Part shown: piece after piece, positions 1 through 9,218 of the stretch | Layout: each line of letters begins with the position of its first letter | Position numbering within the stretch: position 1 is the stretch's first letter | Origin: Streptomyces sp. CHD11 | GTDB taxonomy: Bacteria; Actinomycetota; Actinomycetes; Streptomycetales; Streptomycetaceae | Length of the DNA stretch: 64,000 bases | NCBI RefSeq assembly: GCF_018638295.1 | Contig: NZ_JABTTS010000002.1 | Location: 310,001-374,000, forward strand | Direction of reading: 5' to 3' | Position numbers and translations under genes: made by a program | Notes under the pieces: model-generated | Told to the model about the DNA's origin: nothing | Database searches by the model: none | The model's input: only the letters and a program-made list of their open reading frames with translations

Positions 1-137
1 CCCTCACCAACCGCGGGAAGGCGACCACCGAGGACCTGCTGACGCTCGCCCGGGAGGTCGTCGCCGGCGTCCACGCGGCCTTCGGCGTCACGCTGGTCAA
101 CGAACCGGTGACGGTGGGCGTCAGCCTCCAGGCCTGA
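1..137 (+). CDS. murB: UDP-N-acetylmuramate dehydrogenase, C-terminal end (partial)
   Basis: Only the last 44 codons are present, read from base 3 to a TGA at 135-137. The reading [13 protein letters not shown], then [16 protein letters not shown], matches the end of actinobacterial MurB, the flavoenzyme that reduces UDP-GlcNAc-enolpyruvate to UDP-MurNAc in peptidoglycan precursor synthesis. The identification is helped by synteny: in Streptomyces murB precedes the adenosine deaminase and aminotransferase genes that follow here. The start and the FAD-binding domain lie outside the window. Confidence 0.85.
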   Translation, partial: LTNRGKATTEDLLTLAREVVAGVHAAFGVTLVNEPVTVGVSLQA

Positions 138-547
138 CACGGACGACCCGGCCGCCGGACTCCGCTGCCGCGCGGCACACCCGCCGCGAGCATGGGCCCA
201 TGCGTACGAACCGGGCCCCTGAGGCCACCCTCGTGCGACGGAGACTGCGCCGGTTCACCGCACGGACCGGCCCGCGCGGGCATCGCGTCGTCCAGCCGCG
301 GCAACATCCGGCGCCACACCTCGCTGCGGGCTCCCGAACCGATCGGCCTCCTGGTGGGGGACCACGACGGGCTGAACCGGCTCGCCGGCCTGTTTCCCCT
401 CGCCGCCTGCTCACGCCACACGATCGTCCTGTCCCCCAGCGCGACGGCGTGCCCCCGGACGAGGGGTACGGCGAGCTCGTCGACCCGCTGCTGGCCCACC
501 ACTCCTACTCATGGGCTGTTCCGAGCCGTATCCGCCCTGCGCCCACC
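138..547. other. intergenic region without a recognisable gene
   Basis: This is about 410 bases between murB and the convergent adenosine deaminase gene. Open frames exist on both strands but none has a ribosome-binding site or a sequence I recognise. One plus frame around 290-420 reads somewhat protein-like (APEPIGLLVGDHDGLNRLAG), so a decayed gene fragment is possible but not supported. Confidence 0.4.
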
Positions 548-1639
548 TCAAGCGAGCGGGGTGGTGAGCCAGCCGTCCACGCCCGACAGCAGCTTCGCCT
601 TGACGTCCCCCGGCGCCGCCGAGCCCCGGACGGACTGCCGGGCCAGCTCCGCGAGCTCCGCGTCGGTGAAGCCGTGGTGGACGCGAGCGATCTCGTACTG
701 GGCCGCCAGCCGGGAGCCGAACAGCAGGGGGTCGTCCGCGCCCAGCGCCAGGGGCACCCCCGCCTCGAACAGGGTCCGCAGCGGTACGTCCTCGTGCTTC
801 TCGTAGACCCCGAGCGCCACGTTGGATGCCGGACACACCTCGCACGTCACCTGGCGGTCGGCGAGCCGCTTCATCAGCCGCGGATCGTCCGCCGCCCGCA
901 CGCCGTGGCCGATCCGGTGCGCGTCCAGGTCGTCCAGGCAGTCCCGGACGGACGCCGGCCCCGCCAGCTCGCCGCCGTGCGGCGCCGACAGCAGCCCTCC
1001 CTCCCGCGCGATCGCGAACGCCCGGTCGAAGTCACGGGCCATCCCGCGCCGCTCGTCGTTGGAGAGACCGAACCCGACCACGCCCCGGTCCGCGTAGCGC
1101 ACCGCCAGCCGGGCCAGGGTGCGGGCGTCCAGCGGGTGCTTCATCCGGTTGGCGGCGACCAGGACCCGCATGCCGATCCCGGTCTCCCGCATCGCCGACT
1201 CCACCGCGTCCAGGATGATCTCCAGCGTGGGGATCAGCCCGCCCAGCCGTGGTGCGTACGACGTCGGGTCGACCTGGATCTCCAGCCAGCCGGAGCCGTC
1301 GCGCACATCCTCCTCGGCGGCCTCCCGCACCAGCCGCCGGATGTCCTCCGGCTCGCGCAGACACGACCGGGCCGCGTCGTACAGCCGCTGGAAGCGGAAC
1401 CAGCCGCGCTCGTCCGTGGCCCGCAGTCTCGGCGGCTCCCCGCCGGTCAGCGCGTCGGTCAGCGCCTCGGGCAGGCGGACCCCGTACTTGTCGGCCAGCT
1501 CCAGCAGGGTGGCGGGGCGCATGGACCCGGTGAAGTGCAGGTGGAGATGGGCCTTCGGCAGCTCGGAGACATCACGTACACGCGGGGGGGTCGGGGGGTG
1601 CCCCCCTGAAAAGCTCAGCATTCCAGGATCCTGCCGCAC
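548..1639 (-). CDS. adenosine deaminase family protein
   Basis: This is a 363-residue metal-dependent deaminase of the adenosine/AMP deaminase family, which converts adenosine to inosine in purine salvage. Visible motifs in order: KAHLHLHFTG near residue 30 (the HxH metal ligands), SAPHGGEL (the active-site His/Glu loop), HRIGHGVRA (His), CPASNVALG, and GADDPLLFGS, which replaces the more common SxDDPxxF. The GTG start at 1639 is preceded by a good Shine-Dalgarno (GGAGGGGAC). An in-frame ATG at 1621 has a poorer site. The N-terminus carries a low-complexity stretch from a C/G-rich run, so the true start could be further in. Substrate specificity cannot be decided from sequence. Confidence 0.85.
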   Translation of the reverse strand: MRQDPGMLSFSGGHPPTPPRVRDVSELPKAHLHLHFTGSMRPATLLELADKYGVRLPEALTDALTGGEPPRLRATDERGWFRFQRLYDAARSCLREPEDIRRLVREAAEEDVRDGSGWLEIQVDPTSYAPRLGGLIPTLEIILDAVESAMRETGIGMRVLVAANRMKHPLDARTLARLAVRYADRGVVGFGLSNDERRGMARDFDRAFAIAREGGLLSAPHGGELAGPASVRDCLDDLDAHRIGHGVRAADDPRLMKRLADRQVTCEVCPASNVALGVYEKHEDVPLRTLFEAGVPLALGADDPLLFGSRLAAQYEIARVHHGFTDAELAELARQSVRGSAAPGDVKAKLLSGVDGWLTTPLA

Positions 1640-1742
1640 GTCCCCTCCGTCCCGGTAGCGCTTTCACCTTTCGTGGTCTTGCTCGCACAAACGAACAGGG
1701 GCGCTCGGGATGGATCCGGGCGCCCCTGCGAGGTGACGGACG

Positions 1743-2969
1743 TCAGTCCCGCGCCTCCGCGAGCAGCTTCTGCAGGCGGCTCACGCCCTCCACGAGGTCC
1801 TCGTCGCCCAGCGCGTACGACAGCCGCACGTACCCCGGGGTGCCGAACGCCTCACCGGGCACCACCGCGACCTCGGCCTCCTCCAGGATGAGTGCGGCCA
1901 GCTCCACCGAGTCCTGCGGCCGCCTGCCCCGGATCTCCTTGCCGATCAGGGCCTTCACCGAGGGGTAGACGTAGAACGCGCCCTCGGGCTCCGGGCAGAG
2001 CACGCCGTCGATCTCGTTGAGCATCCGCACGATGGTCTTCCGCCGTCGGTCGAAGGCCTCGCGCATGGCCGCGACGGCGTCCAGGTCGCCGGAGACGGCG
2101 GCGAGGGCGGCCACCTGGGCGACGTTGGAGACGTTGGACGTGGCGTGCGACTGGAGATTGGTCGCGGCCTTCACCACATCCTTCGGGCCGACGATCCAGC
2201 CGACCCGCCAGCCCGTCATCGCGTAGGTCTTCGCGACACCGTTCACCACGATGCACCTGTCCCGCAGCTCGGGCAGCAGCGCGGGCAGGGAGACGGAGAC
2301 GGCGTCGCCGTAGACCAGGTGCTCGTAGATCTCGTCCGTGAGCACCCACAGACCGTGCTCCACGGCCCAGCGGCCGATGGCCTCGGTCTCGGCCTCGCCG
2401 TAGACCGCGCCGGTCGGGTTCGACGGGGAGACGAAGAGGACGACCTTCGTCTTCTCCGTGCGGGCCGCCTCCAGCTGCTCCACGCTCACGCGGTAGCCGG
2501 TGGTCTCGTCGGTGACGACCTCCACCGGGACGCCGCCGGCCAGCCGGATCGACTCCGGGTAGGTCGTCCAGTACGGAGCCGGGACGATGACCTCGTCGCC
2601 CGGGTCGAGGATGGCGGCGAAGGCCTCGTAGATGGCCTGCTTTCCGCCGTTGGTGACCAGGATCTGGGACGGGTCCACCTCGTAGCCGGAGTCGCGCAGT
2701 GTCTTGGCGGCGATCGCGGACTTCAGCTCGGGCAGACCGCCGGCGGGTGTGTAGCGGTGGTACTTCGGGTTCCGGCAGGCCTCGATCGCGGCCTCGACGA
2801 TGTAGTCCGGCGTCGGGAAGTCGGGCTCACCTGCGCCGAAGCCGATCACCGGTCGCCCGGCGGCCTTGAGGGCCTTGGCCTTGGCGTCCACGGCGAGGGT
2901 GGCGGACTCGGAGATCGAGCCGACGCGGGCGGAGACCCGGCGCTCGGTGGGAGGGGTTGCAGCGCTCAT
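1743..2969 (-). CDS. aspC: pyridoxal-phosphate aminotransferase, aspartate type
   Basis: This is a 408-residue class I/II aminotransferase, expected to interconvert aspartate plus 2-oxoglutarate with oxaloacetate plus glutamate. Diagnostic features are [15 protein letters not shown] near the N-terminus, [36 protein letters not shown], and the PLP Schiff-base lysine K247 in [17 protein letters not shown] chose the second ATG (2969) over the one at 2978 because the protein then begins [11 protein letters not shown], as I recall for other Streptomyces. Neither start has a strong Shine-Dalgarno. It is transcribed away from the tRNA-Trp/secE block and in the same direction as the deaminase, about 100 bases apart. 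Confidence 0.88.
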   Translation of the reverse strand: MSAATPPTERRVSARVGSISESATLAVDAKAKALKAAGRPVIGFGAGEPDFPTPDYIVEAAIEACRNPKYHRYTPAGGLPELKSAIAAKTLRDSGYEVDPSQILVTNGGKQAIYEAFAAILDPGDEVIVPAPYWTTYPESIRLAGGVPVEVVTDETTGYRVSVEQLEAARTEKTKVVLFVSPSNPTGAVYGEAETEAIGRWAVEHGLWVLTDEIYEHLVYGDAVSVSLPALLPELRDRCIVVNGVAKTYAMTGWRVGWIVGPKDVVKAATNLQSHATSNVSNVAQVAALAAVSGDLDAVAAMREAFDRRRKTIVRMLNEIDGVLCPEPEGAFYVYPSVKALIGKEIRGRRPQDSVELAALILEEAEVAVVPGEAFGTPGYVRLSYALGDEDLVEGVSRLQKLLAEARD

Positions 2970-3140
2970 GGGGCCCATCGTTCCAGACCGGAAACCTCAC
3001 GGGCACGGGGGTTTCACGGACTGACACATGAGCGGGCAGACCGGTGAACACCAGTCCGGATCCACCGCGTCGGCACCCCATGGCCTGGACGATCTTGTGC
3101 CGGACGGCGGTCGGGGCCTTCCGGCGCCGGCACCTGTCGT

Positions 3141-3169
3141 TCGACGCCAAGCCCGGGAACACGTACACT
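3141..3169 (+). promoter_or_regulatory. possible promoter of the tRNA-Trp/secE transcript
   Basis: TCGACG (3141-3146) and TACACT (3164-3169) are separated by 17 bases, a fair match to the vegetative Streptomyces -35/-10 pattern. A second -10-like TACGTT lies at 3236-3241, 13 bases before the tRNA 5' end, but I see no good -35 for it. Confidence 0.4.
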
Positions 3170-3254
3170 CTCACCTCGTTGGGCTTCAGCGGCCCGCGCT
3201 CAGCCGGTGTACACCAAGCATCCGGTCGGATGCGGTACGTTGGGGAACGCACAA

Positions 3255-3327
3255 AGGGTCGTAGCTCAATTGGTAGAGCACTGGTCTCCAAAACCAGCGG
3301 TTGGGGGTTCAAGTCCCTCCGGCCCTG
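3255..3327 (+). tRNA. tRNA-Trp (anticodon CCA)
   Basis: A complete 73-nt cloverleaf can be folded by eye. The acceptor stem AGGGTCG (3255-3261) pairs with CGGCCCT (3320-3326). The D-arm is GCTC/GAGC. The anticodon stem is CTGGT/ACCAG with loop CTCCAAA, so the anticodon is CCA at 3288-3290. The T-loop is TTCAAGT and the discriminator is G3327. The 3' CCA is not encoded. A single tRNA-Trp before secE-nusG is the usual Streptomyces arrangement. Confidence 0.97.
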
Positions 3328-3436
3328 CTACACACTCCGTCGCCAGGATGTGTGCGGATGTACGTACAGCAATGCACCGCCGTGCGGGCTCTCACCGGGC
3401 GCGGCACGGCCACGACCCGGAATCAGGTGAGGACGA

Positions 3437-3724
3437 GTGACGGACGCCGTGGGCTCCATCGACATGCCTGATGCCGAGGACGAGGCGCCGGACTCCAAGA
3501 AGAAGACCCGCAAAGGCGGTAAGCGGGCCAAGAAGGGTCCGCTGAAGCGCCTCGCCCTCTTCTACCGCCAGATCGTTGCGGAACTCCGCAAGGTGGTCTG
3601 GCCGACCCGTAATCAGCTGACGTCGTACACGACCGCTGTGATCATCTTCGTGGTGCTGATGATCGGCCTGATCACCCTGTTCGACTATGGCCTCAGCAAC
3701 GCCGCCAAGTACGTCTTCGGCTGA
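3437..3724 (+). CDS. secE: preprotein translocase subunit SecE
   Basis: This is a 95-residue subunit of the SecYEG protein-conducting channel. A Lys-rich cytoplasmic N-terminus (residues 20-40) is followed by the conserved amphipathic segment [17 protein letters not shown], then one membrane-spanning helix (about residues 64-86). The single-span form is typical of Gram-positive bacteria. It starts at GTG 3437, preceded by a GGTGAGGAC ribosome-binding site. It lies 110 bases after tRNA-Trp and 80 bases before nusG. Confidence 0.97.
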   Translation: MTDAVGSIDMPDAEDEAPDSKKKTRKGGKRAKKGPLKRLALFYRQIVAELRKVVWPTRNQLTSYTTAVIIFVVLMIGLITLFDYGLSNAAKYVFG

Positions 3725-3804
3725 TCCCCGAGCGAAGAGCGCCGAGGTACCCGGCGCTCCTTTCGCATGTTCCACCCCTATGTATCCAGGAAGAAGCAGC
3801 CACC

Positions 3805-4692
3805 GTGTCTGACCCGAACGTGAACGACGCCGTTGAGCCTGTGGGCGAAGGGGCCGCTTCCGCAGAGGACGCGCTCGCCGCCGTCGAGGGCGCGGGCGTC
3901 GAGGACACCGAGGCCTCTGCCGAGGCCGAGGCTGCCGGCACCACCGCGGACGAGACCTCCGCCACGGACGAGAGCGCCGAGGCGGACGAGACCTCCGCCG
4001 ACGGGACCACCGAGGCGGACGGGACCACCGAGGCCGTGGAAGCGGCCGAGGAGGCCGAAGAGCCCGAGGACGACCGTGACCCGGTCGAGAAGCTCCGCGA
4101 GGAACTGCGGACGCTGCCCGGCGAGTGGTACGTCATCCACACCTACGCGGGCTACGAGAACCGGGTGAAGACCAACCTGGAGCAGCGCGCCGTCTCGCTG
4201 AACGTCGAGGACTACATCTTCCAGGCCGAGGTGCCGCAGGAAGAGGTCGTCCAGATCAAGAACGGCGACCGCAAGACGATCAAGCAGAACAAGCTGCCGG
4301 GTTACGTCCTGGTCCGTATGGACCTGACGAACGAGTCCTGGGGCGTCGTCCGCAACACCCCCGGCGTGACCGGCTTCGTGGGCAACGCCTACGACCCGTA
4401 CCCGCTGACGCTGGACGAGATCGTCAAGATGCTCGCCCCGGAGGCCGAGGAGAAGGCCGCCCGTGAGGCCGCCGAGGCCGAGGGCAAGCCGGCTCCGCAG
4501 CGCAAGGTCGAGGTCCAGGTGCTGGACTTCGAGGTCGGCGACTCGGTCACCGTCACCGACGGCCCGTTCGCCACGCTCCAGGCGACCATCAACGAGATCA
4601 ACCCCGACTCCAAGAAGGTCAAGGGCCTGGTGGAGATCTTCGGCCGGGAGACGCCGGTCGAGCTCTCCTTCGACCAGATCCAGAAGAACTAG
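3805..4692 (+). CDS. nusG: transcription termination/antitermination protein NusG
   Basis: This is a 295-residue NusG with a long acidic, Glu/Asp/Thr-rich extension (residues 1 to about 100), a feature of Streptomyces NusG. The NGN domain starts at [13 protein letters not shown] near residue 106 and binds the RNA polymerase clamp. The C-terminal KOW domain (about 241-293, [14 protein letters not shown] onward) can contact Rho or ribosomal protein S10. The start is GTG 3805 after an AGGAAG site. The repetitive acidic segment has near-repeats at the DNA level (GACGGGACCACCGAGGCG, twice). Confidence 0.97.
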   Translation: MSDPNVNDAVEPVGEGAASAEDALAAVEGAGVEDTEASAEAEAAGTTADETSATDESAEADETSADGTTEADGTTEAVEAAEEAEEPEDDRDPVEKLREELRTLPGEWYVIHTYAGYENRVKTNLEQRAVSLNVEDYIFQAEVPQEEVVQIKNGDRKTIKQNKLPGYVLVRMDLTNESWGVVRNTPGVTGFVGNAYDPYPLTLDEIVKMLAPEAEEKAAREAAEAEGKPAPQRKVEVQVLDFEVGDSVTVTDGPFATLQATINEINPDSKKVKGLVEIFGRETPVELSFDQIQKN

Positions 4693-4733
4693 TCCTCGGA
4701 CTCAGCCTTTCTGGAACAGCTGGTACACAGCTT

Positions 4734-4783
4734 CCGAGCAGGTCAGCAGAGTGCTCGCGCACTCGGCTGACCTGCTCGGTTTT
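4734..4783 (+). terminator. strong intrinsic terminator after nusG
   Basis: A 21-base arm at 4734-4754 pairs with 4759-4779 around a 4-base TCGC loop with few mismatches, followed by TTTT. It separates secE-nusG from rplK-rplA, so rplK is likely read from its own promoter or by read-through. Confidence 0.85.
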
Positions 4784-4881
4784 CAGCCGCGCATCTGTAC
4801 CCGTTATCGTTGTGCGGTATGCCTGCGTCCGGGTTGTCCCATGACGTGGGCAGGACCCGAATCGAAAGGACCCGGAGAGCC

Positions 4882-5316
4882 ATGCCTCCCAAGAAGAAGA
4901 AGGTCACGGGGCTCATCAAGCTCCAGATCCAGGCCGGTGCCGCGAACCCGGCCCCGCCGGTCGGCCCCGCGCTGGGCCAGCACGGCGTGAACATCATGGA
5001 GTTCTGCAAGGCCTACAACGCCGCGACCGAGTCGCAGCGTGGCTGGGTCATCCCGGTGGAGATCACGGTCTACGAGGACCGTTCCTTCACCTTCATCACC
5101 AAGACCCCGCCGGCCGCGAAGATGATCCTCAAGGCCGCGGGTGTGGAGAAGGGCTCCGGCGAGCCGCACAAGACCAAGGTCGCGAAGATCACGCGCGACC
5201 AGGTCCGTGAGATCGCCACCACCAAGATGCCCGACCTCAACGCCAACGACCTGGACCAGGCGGAGAAGATCATCGCCGGTACCGCCCGTTCCATGGGCGT
5301 CACGGTCGAGGGCTGA
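4882..5316 (+). CDS. rplK: 50S ribosomal protein L11
   Basis: This is the 144-residue L11, which binds the GTPase-associated region of 23S rRNA and is the site where thiostrepton acts. The start is ATG 4882, giving [19 protein letters not shown], with GGAGAG just upstream. The longer open frame to 4810 has no support. Both domains are present: the N-terminal one with the proline-rich [17 protein letters not shown] segment, and the C-terminal RNA-binding domain ending in [12 protein letters not shown]. Confidence 0.97.
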
Positions 5317-5401
5317 CCTCCACCCCCGTAAGCCAAGCAGCAGTAGTGGCAGGGCCGGCTCGGCCCGGACCACGACTCCTCAGATTCCACAGGAGCTTTC
5401 A

Positions 5402-6127
5402 GTGAGCAAGCGCAGCAAGTCTCTCCGCGCTGCGGACGCCAAGATCGACCGGGAGAAGCAGTACGCCCCGCTCGAGGCCGTCCGTCTCGCCAAGGAGACG
5501 TCCACGACCAAGTTCGACGGCACCGTCGAGGTCGCCTTCCGTCTGGGTGTCGACCCGCGCAAGGCCGACCAGATGGTCCGTGGCACCGTGAACCTCCCGC
5601 ACGGCACCGGCAAGACCGCCCGGGTCCTGGTCTTCGCGACCGGTGACCGTGCCGAGGCCGCGCGTGCCGCGGGCGCCGACATCGTCGGCGCCGACGAGCT
5701 GATCGACGAGGTGTCGAAGGGCCGTCTGGACTTCGACGCCGTCGTCGCCACCCCGGACCTCATGGGCAAGGTCGGCCGCCTCGGCCGTGTGCTCGGTCCC
5801 CGTGGTCTCATGCCGAACCCCAAGACCGGCACCGTGACCCCGGACGTGACCAAGGCCGTCACCGAGATCAAGGGCGGCAAGATCGAGTTCCGCGTCGACA
5901 AGCACGCGAACCTGCACTTCATCATCGGCAAGTCGTCCTTCGACGACACCAAGCTGGTGGAGAACTACGGCGCCGCGCTGGAGGAGATCCTCCGCCTGAA
6001 GCCGTCCGCCGCCAAGGGTCGCTACATCAAGAAGGCCGCCATCAGCACCACGATGGGCCCCGGCATTCCGCTCGACCCGAACCGCACCCGCAACCTCCTC
6101 GTCGAGGAGGACCCGGCCGCCGTCTGA
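5402..6127 (+). CDS. rplA: 50S ribosomal protein L1
   Basis: This is the 241-residue L1, the stalk protein of the E-site that binds 23S rRNA and often regulates its own operon. The conserved segment [18 protein letters not shown] is present in the middle, and [16 protein letters not shown] and [10 protein letters not shown] follow near the C-terminus. The start is GTG 5402 with AGGAG 8 bases upstream. It is co-directional with rplK, 85 bases apart, and followed by an intrinsic terminator. Confidence 0.97.
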   Translation: MSKRSKSLRAADAKIDREKQYAPLEAVRLAKETSTTKFDGTVEVAFRLGVDPRKADQMVRGTVNLPHGTGKTARVLVFATGDRAEAARAAGADIVGADELIDEVSKGRLDFDAVVATPDLMGKVGRLGRVLGPRGLMPNPKTGTVTPDVTKAVTEIKGGKIEFRVDKHANLHFIIGKSSFDDTKLVENYGAALEEILRLKPSAAKGRYIKKAAISTTMGPGIPLDPNRTRNLLVEEDPAAV

Positions 6128-6168
6128 GCCGGGTGGGCCGGCTGGACCGGTCCGCGCACGCGGTGAAC

Positions 6169-6209
6169 GCCCGCCCCCGGGCCTCTGAGAGGCCCGGGGG
6201 CGGGCTTTT
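6169..6209 (+). terminator. intrinsic terminator after rplA
   Basis: A long GC hairpin whose arms are 6169-6186 and 6188-6205 (in practice with a loop of about 5 bases) is followed by TTTTC. Confidence 0.85.
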
Positions 6210-6292
6210 CCGTACACCCGTGTCAGTCGGGTGGGTTACCGTTCCCTTGACTTCACAGACGTAGCACAGCGAAACAATCAGGGGTGGGACGC

Positions 6293-7231
6293 ATGGGTAT
6301 GGCCGTATGGAAGCGCGCGGGTGTCTGTCTGACGGCCGTGGCCGTCGTCGCGGGTGTCGCGGGGTGTCAGGGCGGTGACAGCGACGAGGGCGGCAAGAAG
6401 AAGGCCGGCGGCTCGGCGCAGTCCGGCGTCCAGACGCAGACCGAGATGACGGAGGTCCTCCAGGCGGCCTTCAAGAACACCTCGGAGGCCAAGTCCTCCA
6501 AGGTGCGGATGACCATGACGATGCCGGCTGACGCATCGGGTGGCGGCTCCATGGAGCTCTCCGGCGTGCAGGGCTGGGATCCCGGTGTCCTGGACGTCAC
6601 CATGAAGGCGTCCGGCGCCTTGGCGGAAGACGCGGGCGCTGCCGAGCAGAACCGAGTGATCATGCTGGATGACGTTCTGTACATGGACATGGGTGCGAAA
6701 CAGGCCGCCGAGATGGACGGCAAGCGGTGGATGAAGATGGACTTCGCCGCCATCGCCGAGGCATCCGGCGATGCCGGGGCGCAGCAGCAGATGACCAAGG
6801 GCCTGGAGAGCCTGAACCAGGACCCGGCTCAGCAGTTGGCGTTGCTGCTCGAGTCGCCGAGCCTGAAGCATGTCGGCCCGGAGAAGGTCGACGGCGCCCA
6901 GACCCAGCACTACAAGGGCACGCTGACCTTCCAGGAGATGGCCGACGCCAACGAGTCCTTCGACCTGCTCTCCGCTAAGGAGCGCGAGGAGATCTTCGCC
7001 GCGGCCAAGAAGTCGGGTATGAAGGGGTACGACACCCAGGTCTGGGTCAACGAGGACAACTACCCCGTCAAGATGCTCGTCGGGATGAAAATGCCTCAGG
7101 GGACGGTGAACATGACGGCCCACTACTCCGACTACGGCGCCGCGGCCGAGGTCGAGGCGCCGGCGGCCAAGGACACGTTCGACCTCATGGAGATGTTCAA
7201 GGAGCTCGAAGGCCTGGGAGCGGGCGCCTAG
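6293..7231 (+). CDS. secreted lipoprotein of the LppX/LolA-like fold
   Basis: This is a 312-residue lipoprotein that usually lies between rplA and rplJ in Streptomyces. A short hydrophobic signal ends in a lipobox (VAGC, Cys25), then a Gly/Lys/Ser linker. The rest resembles the LppX/LprAFG-type lipid-binding fold (IMLDDVLYMDMGAKQA, VWVNEDNYPVKMLVGMK). A role in lipid or lipoprotein handling is inferred, not shown. The GGGGTGGG site at 6281 suits ATG 6293 or 6299. GTG 6284 overlaps that site and is less likely. Confidence 0.8.
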   Translation: MGMAVWKRAGVCLTAVAVVAGVAGCQGGDSDEGGKKKAGGSAQSGVQTQTEMTEVLQAAFKNTSEAKSSKVRMTMTMPADASGGGSMELSGVQGWDPGVLDVTMKASGALAEDAGAAEQNRVIMLDDVLYMDMGAKQAAEMDGKRWMKMDFAAIAEASGDAGAQQQMTKGLESLNQDPAQQLALLLESPSLKHVGPEKVDGAQTQHYKGTLTFQEMADANESFDLLSAKEREEIFAAAKKSGMKGYDTQVWVNEDNYPVKMLVGMKMPQGTVNMTAHYSDYGAAAEVEAPAAKDTFDLMEMFKELEGLGAGA

Positions 7232-7317
7232 ACCCGGCTCGTTGCCGGAGGCTCCCCGTGCCTTCGGTAAGCCCCGGTCGGCCGATTTGCTCCACGCCGA
7301 TCCGTTCGCGTACTCTT

Positions 7318-7506
7318 CCATCGAAGCCAAAGACCGCTGGTCGTTGCCGTGCGCTCATCAGAGAGTGCGGTGGCCGAAGGATCCGCTGAACTGCGGACGA
7401 CCCGCGCAGGTGTCAGTGGAAGAGTTCCCGGAGATCGCCGCCGCGAGGCGCGAGAAGCCGGTTGAGCTACGCCCCGTGCGCCTGCGCCGGGGCGTTTCGT
7501 TTTCCC
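7318..7506 (+). promoter_or_regulatory. L10-type ribosomal protein leader with attenuator-like hairpin
   Basis: The 329 bases before rplJ contain a structured leader. GCCAAAGACCGCTGGTCG (from about 7326) and GCGGACGACCCGCGCAGGTG (from about 7394) resemble the conserved arms of the ribosomal L10 leader that binds the L10-L12 complex. A hairpin ACGCCCCG/CGGGGCGT (about 7470-7496) follows, with TTTCGTTTTCC after it, the shape of an intrinsic terminator. Feedback attenuation by L10/L12 is inferred from the family. Confidence 0.6.
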
Positions 7507-7509
7507 AGT

Positions 7510-7550
7510 CCTCCTTCGGGTCCGCGCGGTCCGAATCACCCGGAAGGAGG
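7510..7550 (+). promoter_or_regulatory. possible Shine-Dalgarno-sequestering hairpin of rplJ
   Basis: CCTCCTTC at 7510-7517 is a perfect complement of GAAGGAGG at 7543-7550, the strong rplJ ribosome-binding site 10 bases before its ATG. Pairing would hide the site, giving a translational layer of control on top of the attenuator. Confidence 0.45.
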
Positions 7551-7560
7551 CCGAGGCTCT

Positions 7561-8091
7561 ATGGCGAGGCCCGACAAGGCTGCCGCGGTTGCCGAGCTGA
7601 CGGACAAGTTCCGCAGCTCCAACGCCGCCGTGCTGACCGAGTACCGCGGTCTCACCGTGGCGCAGCTCAAGACGCTGCGCCGTTCGCTCGGTGAGAACGC
7701 CCAGTACGCCGTGGTGAAGAACACGCTGACCAAGATTGCGGCCAACGAGGCCGGGATCACGCTCGACGACCAGCTCTTCGCTGGCCCGACGGCGGTCGCC
7801 TTCGTCACCGGTGACCCGGTGGAGTCGGCGAAGGGTCTTCGTGACTTCGCCAAGGACAACCCGAATCTCGTGATCAAGGGCGGCGTCCTTGACGGCAAGG
7901 CGATGTCTGCCGACGAGATCAAGAAGCTTGCGGACCTCGAGTCCCGCGAGGTTCTGCTCTCCAAGCTGGCGGGCGCTTTCAAGGGCAAGCAGACGCAGAC
8001 TGCTCAGCTCTTCCAGGCGCTCCCGTCGAAGCTCGTCCGCACCGTGGACGCGCTCCGTGCCAAGCAGGACGAGCAGGGCGGTGCCGAGTAA
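7561..8091 (+). CDS. rplJ: 50S ribosomal protein L10
   Basis: This is the 176-residue L10, the base of the L7/L12 stalk, binding 23S rRNA through its N-terminal domain ([29 protein letters not shown]) and L12 dimers through the C-terminal helix. The start is ATG 7561 with GGAAGGAGG 10 bases upstream. It heads the rplJ-rplL unit and is followed after 147 bases by rplL. Confidence 0.97.
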   Translation: MARPDKAAAVAELTDKFRSSNAAVLTEYRGLTVAQLKTLRRSLGENAQYAVVKNTLTKIAANEAGITLDDQLFAGPTAVAFVTGDPVESAKGLRDFAKDNPNLVIKGGVLDGKAMSADEIKKLADLESREVLLSKLAGAFKGKQTQTAQLFQALPSKLVRTVDALRAKQDEQGGAE

Positions 8092-8238
8092 TTCGGCTCG
8101 CTTTCCGATCCTCGCCGCGTGAACAGCACGCGCTGAGGGTCAAATGCGGGCCCGACGTCTACGCAGTAATGCCGTAAGGCACACGCCCGCGTCACCCCGT
8201 ACATCCGGCACTGCCGCATTAGTGGAAGGACCGCCATC

Positions 8239-8619
8239 ATGGCGAAGCTCAGCCAGGAAGACCTGCTCGCCCAGTTCGAGGAGATGACCCTCATCGAGCT
8301 CTCCGAGTTCGTGAAGGCCTTCGAGGAGAAGTTCGACGTCACCGCCGCCGCGGCCGTCGCCGCTGCCCCGGCCGCCGCTGCCGCCCCGGCCGAGGCCGCT
8401 GCCGAGCAGGACGAGTTCGACGTCGTCCTCACGGGTGCCGGCGACAAGAAGATCCAGGTCATCAAGGTCGTGCGTGAGCTGACCTCCCTGGGTCTGAAGG
8501 AGGCCAAGGACCTCGTGGACGGCGCCCCGAAGCCCGTCCTCGAGAAGGTCGCCAAGGACGCCGCCGAGAAGGCCGCCGAGTCCCTCAAGGGCGCCGGCGC
8601 CTCCGTCGAGGTCAAGTAA
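8239..8619 (+). CDS. rplL: 50S ribosomal protein L7/L12
   Basis: This is the 126-residue acidic stalk protein that recruits translation factors. It has an N-terminal dimerisation helix, an Ala/Pro-rich hinge (about residues 36-58), and a C-terminal factor-binding domain with [19 protein letters not shown]. The start is ATG 8239 after GGAAGGA. Confidence 0.97.
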   Translation: MAKLSQEDLLAQFEEMTLIELSEFVKAFEEKFDVTAAAAVAAAPAAAAAPAEAAAEQDEFDVVLTGAGDKKIQVIKVVRELTSLGLKEAKDLVDGAPKPVLEKVAKDAAEKAAESLKGAGASVEVK

Positions 8620-8676
8620 CACCCCGCGGATCCGGCTGGATCCGCAGCGCGTCCCACGGGACGTGTAACGCTCAAG

Positions 8677-8718
8677 CGCCGAGGAGCGATCATCCATCCG
8701 GGTGGTCGCTCTTCGGCG
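8677..8718 (+). terminator. rplL-rpoB intergenic hairpin (attenuator or partial terminator)
   Basis: A 19-base arm (8677-8695) pairs with 8700-8718 apart from a few G-U pairs. No U-tract follows, so it may attenuate or be an RNA-processing site between rplL and rpoB rather than a full stop. Confidence 0.6.
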
Positions 8719-9008
8719 TACGGGGGGTCCGGCGGCGGCTGCCTTGCCCCCGGGACGGCGGGGGGTAGGGTGATCTTCGTTGTGCCTTCAGGGGTCGCGA
8801 GGAGTCGCCCCGTGGCGGAAGGTCGGGGGGCCGGAGGGCCTTGACGAACCGCACGCAGCGCGCAATTCTCAGGACGCGTCGTCACAAGGATCCGAATCCG
8901 AGGCATGGATCGACGGCAAAGAGGGCAGTATCACGGTGCGTTGAGGGCAGCGCCTTGTCGCAGGAGTTGAGTACAACGAGGGCCTTTACCCGGTCTCGTA
9001 CACCGCAC

Positions 9009-9037
9009 TGGACATCAGTGTGCCAAGTGGCTACACT
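9009..9037 (+). promoter_or_regulatory. rpoB promoter
   Basis: TGGACA (9009-9014), a 17-base spacer, then TACACT (9032-9037) is a close match to the principal sigma factor consensus. Transcription would start near 9043, leaving a leader of about 175 bases before the rpoB start. The rest of the 600-base rplL-rpoB interval holds the hairpin at 8677 and no gene I can support. Confidence 0.7.
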
Positions 9038-9218
9038 GACCCTTTGCGCTGCCTGTTAGCTGTCCCCTGCCCGTCACCAGGGGCATTCCCTCGCTCGAGC
9101 ACCGACGATCAGACGATCTCCGACCTGGGCTTTCGCCCCCCTCGGAGGAATCTGTCCCGATGCACAGCGGGGAGCCGGTACGCGCGTAGTGAGTCCGAGC
9201 CCTCGGAAGGACCCCCTC

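Noticed and set aside
200..1609. Long plus-strand open frame of 469 codons
   Set aside because: It runs antisense to the adenosine deaminase, is Arg/Pro-rich as expected of GC-rich shadow frames, and has no family resemblance.
4810..4881. Longer L11 start
   Set aside because: The extra residues do not resemble L11, and ATG 4882 has its own ribosome-binding site and the conserved N-terminus.
8841..8870. TTGACG with AT-rich sequence 17 bases later, as a second rpoB promoter
   Set aside because: The -10 region (AATTCT) lacks the TAnnnT pattern; the promoter at 9009-9037 is far better.
9189..9218. GTG start of rpoB ten codons upstream
   Set aside because: No ribosome-binding site precedes it, whereas TTG 9219 has GGAAGG at good spacing and gives the expected residue numbering.
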